From assembly GCA_025093985.1 (NCBI GenBank), contig JACAAK010000005.1, positions 1,798,001 through 1,862,000 of the forward strand: DNA of 64,000 bases. Direction: 5' to 3'. This stretch comes from Calvatia gigantea. Taxonomy: Eukaryota; Basidiomycota; Agaricomycetes; Agaricales; Lycoperdaceae. The position numbers and the translations under genes are program-made. Numbering within the stretch: position 1 is the stretch's first letter; the number at the start of each line of letters is the position of its first letter. Shown here in pieces: positions 35,220 to 44,900 of this stretch. A model generated the notes under the pieces. The model was given only the letters and a program-made list of their open reading frames with translations. It was not told the DNA's origin and did no database searches.

Positions 35220-36579
35220 ATGTCCGAGGTGAGTTTTCAACCAACAGTTTGGGCCCAGAGTTCACGACTTCGCCCTAGAAACTTTACAAGTTACCCCATG
35301 ACAATCAAGAACTTAATGTTAGTAACCCCCTCGCCCACGTAACTGAGGAGAACGAGCGCTCAGAAGCTACCGCGCATAGCGTTTGGACGTTCAGCACAGA
35401 ATGTGGTCCCTGATGATCGGAGACCTGTACCCCTCGGAGTTGAGTCCGACGGTAGAAGGGCTTATGTCGTCGAGTAAGCCGAAGGTTATGGACGTCGGCT
35501 GTGGCTCAGGGATATGGTGGGTTTAACTATCCGAGCAAGACGTTACATTTTTCTGACCGTACAGTGGATAGGGCAATTGAAATGGCAATACGGTTTCCCC
35601 ACTCCCAAGTTGTTGGTTTTGACATCACGCCTTTGGAGCACCGGTAAGGACCTCCATAAACGAGTTTCTACCATGCCATCATGTTCAGGCTTTCCCTCGC
35701 TGAAGGACAACACCTCCCAACTTCATGTAAGGCTCTTCCAAATGTTCGATGACAATAAAATCCACCTCGCACCGGTTAGCTTCGAGGAACACGATTTGAC
35801 GCAAGGTCTCCCCGTGGAATGCTCCCGTCAGTTTGATATTGTTCACTGTCGGTGTGTCTGCCAACATGTAAGTGCTTTCCCTGGCTTCCAACCAGGTTCA
35901 TGCTCATATCCGCTACAGATTCGGGACCCTCAACGCCTGGTAGAAAACATCGTAAGATGCCTAAAGCCTGGTACGTTATCTCACAACGAGCCTCCAGGGC
36001 CGCGAACTTGTACTGAGTACGACAATTAGGTGGCCTGGTGCTCATCCCGGACGGGGAATGGATCGGATTCGATGAAGACCGAAAGCCTCTTGAACCATTC
36101 ATGTACGATCCGTCGGCAAGTGTAGAAGAAAATATTACAAACACCCGCAAGGTATCTTCGTACGCGGGGTGGTTGGATCTTTTTGGGAGAGTTACGCGGA
36201 GCCCCCAATACCAGTTGCCCAATGTTCTGCTGGCGAAGACCGGCGCCGTAAGAGATACAGTGTTCAGAGAGTGCTGGGCTCCTACCGGATGGGCAGGGAA
36301 AGGCATTCCTCGCGGTGAAGAGGTCGGAGCTATAACATATCTGAACATGAAGGTATGTTTCGGTTCATCGAATAGAAAATGGGACGATGAACATCATATA
36401 ATGCCTGGGTATTGCAGGAGTTCTTCCAGACATCAGCATCAGTTGTAACAAGCCAGGGTGTACCCCCGGCTGTGGTTAAGGCGTGGAAAGGGAGGGCAGA
36501 GGAGGAACTAGACGAGAAGCGGCACAATATCTGGTATTATGTTAGCGCCATAGCGGTGGATAATGAGGCCAAGATGTAG
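35220..36579 (+). CDS. SAM-dependent methyltransferase (LaeA/UMTA-like)
   Basis: Class I methyltransferase of the large Agaricomycete LaeA-like family; substrate unknown. Nine exons: 35220-35228, 35279-35317, 35380-35516, 35572-35643, 35706-35726, 35780-35867, 35919-35970, 36030-36352 and 36418-36579, giving 300 residues in frame. Seen: YKLPHDNQELNRLDVQHRMW, motif I KVMDVGCGSGIWAIEMA, post-I VVGFDITPLEHR, then PPNFIFEEHDLTQGLP, QFDIVHCRCVCQH, IVRCLKPGGLVLIPDGEW and a C-terminal cap (FRECWAPTGWAGKGI, WYYVSAIAVD). The first exon is 9 nt and the fifth 21 nt. The family often sits in secondary-metabolite loci, but no such cluster is visible here. Confidence 0.85.
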
Positions 36580-37212
36580 TCCCCAAGTGAGCGGTTTGGT
36601 TTATGCACAAACTCTTAACTACTACGAAATCCTGTAGCTCATCCTATCCTCCGCTAGTGCCCGTAGTTTGGGAAATAAACTCTAAGAGGTCGGAGAGACC
36701 CAGGGGAGCAGGACCTTACCAGCACCTCAGGGAGGCATAGGAGCAGTGACATTTTTGCCCGCGTATAATGTGGTGGACTCCGGAAGGGCAAGGGATAGCT
36801 TAATTCTTTGCCGAGGAGGGCCAACTGAAGACCCCGAAAACGCAGAAATACGCCGCAAACAGGTATTGCCACCCCGTCAGACCCAGAAATTGACATGTCG
36901 AATGTAGTCTGAGGTTGAGCCATTCCAACTTCTGTAAATTCAATTTTGTCGATAAAGCACCTGTGTTTTGGTAGTCACCTGGTCGCCCCAAAAACAGAGG
37001 GGAGTCAGTGATCTTTGCGCTAGCAAGGTAAACGTGGGGTTTATGGGGGGGGGGGGGGGGTTGGCGGACGTTCAGCGCCAAGTTATTTTTTTCAGGGTGG
37101 GCTCAGCCTGATTTGCTGACAGCTGCGACCACGACTCCTGGGCGTCGAGGGATGGAACTTGGAAGCTACTTAATGTCAAACTTCCCCGAGTTGGCGTGGA
37201 ATGGGAATATTG
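36580..37212. other. intergenic with a G16 tract
   Basis: These 633 bp lie between the methyltransferase and the 3' end of PET117. The only feature is an uninterrupted run of 16 G at 37045-37060. Short frames have no domain. Confidence 0.4.
37045..37060 (+). repeat. poly-G tract, 16 nt
   Basis: Sixteen consecutive G on the + strand, intergenic. Two similar tracts occur at 41306-41320 and 52542-52558. Confidence 0.9.
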
Positions 37213-37736
37213 TCATGTACGCAAAAAGTGTTGCTCATTGGTATCTGTGTGATACGTCCAAACGCCGAACACAAGCACATAATGGCACAAGATAGGTATG
37301 AGATACGAGGGAAGAGATTGCAAAGGGTCCCCGTTATTGCGCTGCTCAAAGTAAATAAAGGCATTGCCTTTTGATTCCTGAGGCCTGAGGAATGTATAGT
37401 CCAAGATGGATGCAAGCTTGAGCGGCTCCAACTGATTTACTACGGACCACCCTCCACTTTCTGAACATTTTGAACTCTTTGCATAAATCTCCCGCTTCCT
37501 GCGCGATTCTTCGAGTTCCGCCGTTCTTTGTCGCTGTTTCTCTTTCCTTCGTTCGTCATCGCGAAGAACGCCTTCATACATGGTCTGAAGCAAACTAATC
37601 ATAAGTTCGTCACGAGGTACAAACAAAGGATCCAAACCTCTCGCTCCTGTCCTTGTTGGAAATGCACGGCCCAAATGGTGAGCGATGAGAGAAATACAGC
37701 TCCAATGAGAGTCGCCCGAGCGCGACTTTCTCGCAT
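37213..37736 (-). CDS. PET117: cytochrome oxidase assembly protein PET117
   Basis: Small mitochondrial inner-membrane assembly factor for complex IV. Exons 37736-37638 and 37584-37213 give 156 residues. The N-terminal RATLIGAVFLSSLTIWAVHF helix and QQGQERE, joined across a 53-nt intron to TMYEGVLRDDERRKEKQRQR and EESRRKREIYAK, is the complete usual PET117 sequence. The frame then runs on for about 75 residues (for example SILDYTFLRPQES and YLIPILCHYVLVFGVW, which is hydrophobic) that I do not associate with the family. A missed intron with an early stop would give the normal length of about 80 residues. Confidence 0.8.
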
Positions 37737-37915
37737 CTTAGTTGTTGAACGGCTGCTTGCAAAGTGTCTGCCGAATCTGCGCACAGACCAGGTACTCTAT
37801 GAGGTCCCTAGTGAACAACACACGCAAATATAACTTTGGCTCCCAACAATACTCCAGGTTTCTTCCCTCACGCATCGCCCTTTTCTGAGCTGTTCTGAGA
37901 TCTGCTCTTAGTTAC

Positions 37916-40350
37916 ATGCCGACACTTCAAGTATGGATTTCATTGTTTTCGTGATTTCTTGGATCTGAAACTTGGGTCAGGACTTTGAGACGACACTTAA
38001 TGAGGTCGTTCAAGCCAAACGTCTTTCGCAGTCAAAGATGACCAAACTCACCGAAGTTGCAATGGAACTTATGGATGTATGTGCCAGACCTTCTCTTGTT
38101 TAATCCATGTTCATATCGGTCGGTCCTTCAGCGAGACACTCAGCTTGTTTCGACTATGTACCGCACTCACAAATCGCTACCTGTTGCGTGCAAGGTCTCT
38201 AGTCTTTATGTATTCGATGCGTTAGCGAGGGCGGCAAGACAACAAGTTACCAAGCATGATCTCTCTGAACGCCATGCCACTGGAAATTGTGCCACATTTC
38301 TCCTGAAGGTGGCAGGGGTCCTTGAGGGCCTATTTCAAGACATGCTCGCCGCAGGAGTCCCTGAAATGAAGGTTAGTATAATCGGACTCTAATACTCAGG
38401 AATATCCTAGGCGCCGATATTGGGCGTAGGCAATACGGGTGTCTCATGTCCCCCGTGCTTCGATCAGCAGACAATCGAGGGGCCTACGTCTTCACCCCCG
38501 ACATTTATATTTGCCGCTTTCTCCTTGCATTGGATCGGCAAACGTAGTCACTTAAACATGCCGGGGGACCCGATCTCTGACTTACACCTATTCTACAAAT
38601 AAGGTAGTAACAGTCCTAACATCTCTTTCGCAGGAAAAAACCAAAAAGATATATGACATATGGGTAAAAGGGAGCACCTTCCCACCTAGCATCCTCAGTC
38701 GCTTATCGGATATAGTCTTGGGAAAGGATAAAGGTGCCTATCACTCTTGTTTGTACGCTAAGTACTTCTTCCGCCTATATAATTGTCATTTTCCCGCATT
38801 TTCGAGCTCGGTCGAAGGAACCATGCTAAATCAACATCTGGTTTGTTTCATGTTAGAGCCCGAAGTGAATTCTTCAGTAACAAGTGATCCGCGCGCAACA
38901 AATACGACTACTTTCGTCCAAAATCCTACGGCACCTACTCCGGTTGACCCCCAAGCGGCGCTGCTTGCTCTGCTGACTCAAGCCGCAAATCAACAAAAAC
39001 CGTAAATGTTGTCCGTTGCAATTTTCCTTCCTCCGGTTCTGAGACCCATCTCCTAGACAAACAAACGCAAATACGGCAACCTCACCAACGGCACCCGTTG
39101 ACGCCCCGCATCTGGCTTTATTGCAGTATTTGCAAACGGCGGCGGTCGATAATGCAACTACGAGTCAAATATCTCTAACCACGTCACCACAAGTATCAGA
39201 TACCCATGTATCACAGACTGCTACAGATCCTCGGGTAACCAAATCCCCCCTTGTCACTCATGCTGAACCTGTCCATGCTAGACAGAGGGAGAGACGTGAT
39301 AGTTATCGTAGTCCACCTCGAAGCGATCCTTACCATAGAAGTGACCATGATGACCAAGCACACCCGCGCAAAGATCATAGGGATAATTTTCGCCGACGGG
39401 GACGGTGGAATCGGTGGGACGAGCCCAGGCGGGATTACCGTCGAAATTCCACTGAGGTAGAACGGAGTCCTAGCAGAGACAGGCGAAGTCGGTCGCGCAG
39501 TCCAGAAGGCCGGGGTCGTCAGAAAACTTCACCTCCTATCAGCTCCCCTAGACGCCAATCCTTTCCTGCTCGTGCGCTGCATGCCGACAGTGGTGCCAAA
39601 AGTTATACGGTCAACCGCGACCCTGGAAAGGATGAGTTTGGTCGAGATTTACGATCATCCTCTCCCAGCTTGGGACCCGGCAATCACTCTCCTATCACGC
39701 CTTCAACTTCTCATGACCCGAAAGCAGAGCTCTCGTCTATGTCTACGAGTAATGACCCGATGTCTAGATCGTCGTCAATAGCTGCCAATACATCTTCAAA
39801 GGAACCTGATGCTCCTGTAACGGCTCCCGAGTCGAATAACAAAACAACACTACAGACTGGAATGGACAAATTCAATTTATCGACTTTCGACCCTACCTCG
39901 CCAGCGTCGTGGGAAGCATTGGGGAAATTATGGGAGACAACCAATGGATATACCCCTTCTACTGAAGAGTTGATGCAATTCATGATGATAGGAGTCATGA
40001 GTCAATCGACCGACTCCAAGAATTGGGAGCAGACGAGTGTTGTGAGTCCTAATGGGCTGAATAGTTACGGTGTCGGAAGGGGGGGCGCTTCTCGAGGCAG
40101 AGGAGGGTATGGCGGATTCTACGGCAACACCCGAAATAGTCACTCTGGATGGGTCCATAGCCACGACGGGGTAGACGATCAGTCAACTGACGCTATCGTA
40201 CTGGGTGGCGGTGGGACGGATATGGACGTTTTAATGACGGAAAGTGTTATGCCGCAACAACAGTCTGCTGACTCCGGAGCTCGTTCTGGGGGGAAAATGC
40301 AAAAGGTTGGAGATAGGTGGGTTTTTGTCCGCGATGGCGGTGGTTCTTAA
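37916..40350 (+). CDS. CTD-interacting-domain (CID/RPR) RS-like protein
   Basis: Likely nuclear RNA-processing or transcription-termination factor that binds the phosphorylated CTD of RNA polymerase II, as Nrd1, Seb1 and SCAF proteins do. Exons 37916-37930, 37981-38076, 38132-38371, 38634-38733, 38857-39001 and 39057-40350 give 629 residues. The CID spans residues 5-150: DFETTLNEVVQAKRLSQSKM, DTQLVSTMYRTHKSLPVACK, VSSLYVFDALARAARQQV and KKIYDIWVKGSTFPPSILSR. The rest is disordered, with repeated VDPQAALLALLTQAA / VDAPHLALLQYLQTAA leucine motifs, an Arg/Ser/Asp-rich segment (SPSRDRRSRSRSPEGRGRQK) and a Gly-rich stretch. No RRM was found, unlike Seb1 and SCAF4/8. Intron 3 is 262 nt, five times the local norm. 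Confidence 0.82.
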
Positions 40351-40391
40351 GCGAACCTTGTTAAATTCCTCTACGTTAACATCATACATCT

Positions 40392-41629
40392 TCATACTGT
40401 ATTTATCGCGGTATCGTCATGCATGACTGCTAATTCATAAACTGGGCTCGTCCTGTCTCTGGTGGTATATGTTCTCCTTGGTTCACCGGTGTCAGATGAG
40501 TTGAATGAGGCACTGTTAAACGGATTTGGCCAAAATAAGAGATAACAAGCAGTCGCAGAGAATGTGCCAATCAAAGCTCCTGCTAAAACATCTTCCTTGT
40601 GGTGTCGCTGGCAACCGAAATCGTGATTAGGAGTCAGTCCAGGGTTTTGGAAACGATACCACTCACATAGTCTTCAATTCGAGTGACGGCGACATGGACA
40701 GCCCAAAGCAGTGGTAGTAAAGTTAAGACGAAAGTCCCCATCCGGCTCGGTAGCCACTTCACAGATGGAACCATGGTCGGACAAAAAGCAGCAGTCTGTC
40801 CAGCAATCCAAAGTGATAAGAAAACCATACCAGCGAATGCGGTCGAGGAGTGGCCTGAAGGGAAAGATTTTCTGCCATCTCTAATAGCAGATCTTTTCCT
40901 GTAAAAAACTTGGGTGAGTAACATCCAAGTACTGCCGGAATAGGACGGACCCGGTGCAATGCTTTGCAATTTCGTCCCATTTACATCTTGCAAGGAAATC
41001 AGGGCGCAGTCGACCTGGAGACAGGCAGGATGGTTAATAGCCATGGACCAGAGGGCAATTCACTTGCCAACTTTGTGCTTCAAGAATTCTGTGATTAAAC
41101 GAGCTAAGCCGCTGTAACCCATGAAGTGAGCCTGTAACTACGTCAAGATGAGAGGCTTGAGGCTCCGTACCGGCCAGCGAGGAGCGAAAGAGCACCATGA
41201 TGTAACCCAAAGAACGATCGTCGCTTAATCCCGACGGAAATCAGGAGAAGGAGAGGAACATATAGAGCCACTCCGAAATTGAGAGCCGAACCAATTCTAG
41301 TGGTAGGGGGGGGGGGGGGGTAAAAGTTTAGCTCCCCAAGGTGTCTTTCTTCCAATTCAGGTTCTGTGCGAGGGGGCTCACTGGTTTGGCTTATGGGGAT
41401 GAGAAATTGCATCATCGTTCAGAGAGAAATCTCTCTCAAATACGGGCGAAGAGGATATTATATACGAGAGGAACCAGAGTAAGCCAACCAGAAACCTGCA
41501 TATCATGTGAGACGAGCACCAGGTCTTTTAAGAAACCAACATTAGTCCGTACCAATCTATAACATACGACCTGTGGCACCAGTCTAGGGAGTCCTGGCTC
41601 AAATATCGCTTTAGGGTGGATGAGATCAT
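40392..41629 (-). CDS. DPP1: PAP2-family lipid phosphatase (DPP1/LPP1-like)
   Basis: Membrane phosphatase for diacylglycerol pyrophosphate, phosphatidate and lysophosphatidate. Exons 41629-41541, 41495-41382, 41296-41171, 41111-41068, 41014-40951, 40898-40667 and 40607-40392 give 294 residues in frame. The N-terminus reads SYVIDWYGLMFLVGLLWFLS, then VFERDFSLNDDAISHPHKPN as in yeast Dpp1. The three catalytic blocks are present: KVGRLRPDFLARCKW, KSFPSGHSSTAFAG and TRIEDYRHHKEDVLAG. Intron 4 has a consensus GC donor (GCAAGT); a GT alternative would destroy the KVGRLRPDF block. Intron 2 carries a C15 run just before its acceptor. The gene is divergent from DNMT5 (280 bp) and its 3' end is 41 bp from that of the CID gene. 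Confidence 0.92.
41306..41320 (+). repeat. poly-G tract, 15 nt, in DPP1 intron 2
   Basis: Fifteen consecutive G on + equal C15 on the coding strand of the lipid phosphatase, lying in intron 2 shortly before the acceptor, where a pyrimidine tract is expected. Confidence 0.9.
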
Positions 41630-41909
41630 TGTGACCTTGGAGGGAACGCCATTCTTAACAAAATATTCCGTGCGGTTAAGTTAGGAACAGTGATTGCATT
41701 TGTCAGAAATGATTATTCATATGTACAAATGTTTTTCTTGCCCTGACGCTTAATTGGCTAAACTTACCTCCTTGACGTAATCAGACACGGTGTCGTGACA
41801 TTGCGCGTTTGCGTTGAGGTGACTAAGTCTTTGTGCATTCTGACACGAAGTATAGTACCACTTTCTACACTTTCCACCTTTCTATTTTTCCAGATATCCT
41901 TGCCGCGCC

Positions 41910-44900
41910 ATGGTGAAGAAGAAAACTGAGCCGAAGGGCCAAGCGTCGATTGCTTCGTTCTTTGGTGGATCTAAAAAGCAAAAAGCGACAAAGCCTGATC
42001 AGGATAATGAATGGGATGAAGAACCCGCCACTGACGTTCAGGAAGACGGGGGTAGCGATGTTGACGTCGAGATGGACGACGATCAGGTGGTTAAAACCAC
42101 GAAAAAGGGCGGGAAACTCGCTGCTTTTGACCTCGACATGTCAGACCTACCACCCATCCACGAAATTCCGGCCATTTTTTCGGACCTCGTCAGTCGTATT
42201 CCCCAGGTCAAGTCCGTGGCAGAACGTGTCCAGGGGAGAAAGCTTAGGATCGCCACTATGTGTTCCGGCACGGAATCCCCTCTTCTAGCCCTCGAGCTCA
42301 TCCAGAAATCATTATTGGAACAGCATAACCTCCTGTTGGAGGTCGAACACGTTTTTTCATGCGAGATCGAGCCATTTAAACAGGCGTATATTGAGAGGAA
42401 CTTCAGACCTCCCATCCTCTTCCGTGACGTTTGCGAACTTGGGGACGAAGAAGCGTATGTGGTATTTGTTCGTTCCCTCGCTGAAACTAACATTGGCGGA
42501 TAGGCACACGGCCTATGGAGCCTTGGCTCCTGTGCCAGGGGATGTAGACCTTCTCATTGCCGGCACCTCTTGCGTTGACTATTCAAACCTTAACACCCAG
42601 AAACAAGATATAGATGCGAATGGAGAGTCAGGCCGCACATTCAGAGGGATGATGTCTTGGGTGAAGAAACATCGGCCTCCACTAGTCATTCTGGAGAACG
42701 TCTGTTCGGCCCCTTGGGGGCGTGTCCAGGAGTACTTCGAACGAAACGGGTACAGCGCGACTTTTACTCGAGTCGACACGAAATTCTATTATATCCCTCA
42801 TACGAGGACTCGCGTCTATCTTGTGGCTGTCGATAAGCGCAATTCCAGTATGCCAGAAGACTGGAAGGATTTGGTCACAAATAAATTAAAACGACCTGCC
42901 TCGTCCACGCTTGATGCGTTCTTGCTCTCCTCGGATGATCCCCGCATTCATCTGGCGCGTCAGAAGCTTGTACAAGAGAGCTTTGGTTCGTTGGATCGCA
43001 AGACTGGCCGTACGGACTGGGGTCGTTGTGAGTCTCGGCATCAACGTGCAAGACTAGAAGAGGCGTTGGGTAATAAACGACCTTTGACGAGTTGGGACGA
43101 AGGTAAGAAATCGCCTTTTTTCGCTATTTATATTGTTAACCTTGGTTCTGATCCCTCCAGGTGGTTTCTGTAAGCTTCCCGACTTTGCGTGGAACGATTG
43201 GGGCGTGGGTCAAGTCGAGCGTGTTTGGGATTTGATGGATATTAGTTTGCTTCGATCAGCGGTAAAAGGGACTGACCCTAACTACAAAACGTGAGGTTTC
43301 TTCTTTCAGCAGGGAGGCTGGCTAACCCATTCTCGTAGTCAAGTATGGAATCTCTCGCAAAATGTCGATCGCACAATTGGTTCAGGAAAACCAGGAATCT
43401 GTCCGTGCTTGACGCCTTCTATGATACCCTACATCACCAATCGGGGCGGTCCAATGGTCGGATTGGAGGCTTTGTCCCTGCAAGGCCTGCCCGTTGATAA
43501 GTTGCTGTTGACGCGCGAAACTGAGGATCAGCTCGCAGATCTTGCTGGTAATGCCATGTCGACCACAGTGGTCGGTGCTTGCATCCTGGCTGCCCTTGTT
43601 GTCGGCAAGAAGCTTCTCAAGGATGGTGACGACACCGAAACTTACGAGTCCAAGAATTCGCAGGACTATCACCCCGATCTCATGCAGGTTGACTCCGCCG
43701 ATGTTACCGAGGCTCACACAGACAAAGTTACCGGCGCAGAAGAGCTTCGTCACAAACCTCTCAAGTTGTCTGGGGGGCAGGATTACGATTTACCTTCTGT
43801 TCTGACTGATGCAGAGAAGAGTTCTCGTCTATGTGGCTGTGAAGGCCGCACTGATATGACGAAGCGAGACCTGTTCCGCTGCGTCGATTGCAATAGCACG
43901 TTCTGCAGGAAATGTGGTGGGCGGCCGGAACACAACCCTCGACCTATTAGCCTTGATCAGAACCCTCGCCTTCATCCCGCCGACTTTGCCAGAACGCTTA
44001 AAACTATCCTCCCCATGTGCCTATCCCTCACTGGTGTCACCGCTGATCTCCTTGAAAATCTCAAGGAAAAAGAAAATCTTTCTATCGCAAAGGATCGGTG
44101 GGCTAAATGGACCGAGGCCGTATTACGTGGCTCGGGAACAGAGTTGCGGTTCGTGGAATGCAAGCGTCAAGAATACTGGAGCGCAATTTACCAATCTTCC
44201 CATGCAAAGCTCGAGCTTTCGCTCCACCCCCAACTACCAGAATGGCGCCTCTTTGTCCTCCCTGATGCCAGTGAACCTGCGAATGCGGAGATTCGCCAAG
44301 TCCTCGCAGCCCCTGTTGGTCGGTTGATCTGCAGGGACAGCCTTCTCAGTGGTCGATGGTACTTCGCCCTGCCTCACACCACAACTATTCCGACCAAAAT
44401 CCAGGGTGTAGGGGAGCTTGTTCCATCTTGGGAAGCTCGCTTGGGGTTGACTCGTGAAGACTTCCGTGAAAAAATGGTTTATTCCGACTTGAAGGTCACC
44501 GTTTCAAAAGATCGGGTGGATTGCTTCGATCGTGATATCACTGGCACATATACTTTGCTCGACAAATGCGGAACGGCCAATGGTGCGCTTCACAAGAAAC
44601 AAGGTCAAGACGGCAACCTTCCTGCTCTTTACATGCTCTTGGATCCCCATCGTACAAATGACTCGGAGGACGCTTTCGTATTCTCGATTAGTACAAGGCG
44701 ATTGGAGTATCAGGAGTCTCGGCCTATTATTTGCAAGCTGGACCCGAAGTGGAGACAAAGCTCGGTAGAGGGAGAGCAGACCGTTGCATGCCATATCCCT
44801 TGTAGATGGGTCCGGTCAAATGCTGTCACGCTGAAGGTTCGTTTCACGTCTTTCCTGCATACAATGTCAGTGCCTAACTTGGTCGCAGGCTTTCATCGGG

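Noticed and set aside
38372..38633. Inserted transposable element in the long CID intron
   Set aside because: I could not find terminal inverted repeats or a target-site duplication by eye, so no mobile element was called.
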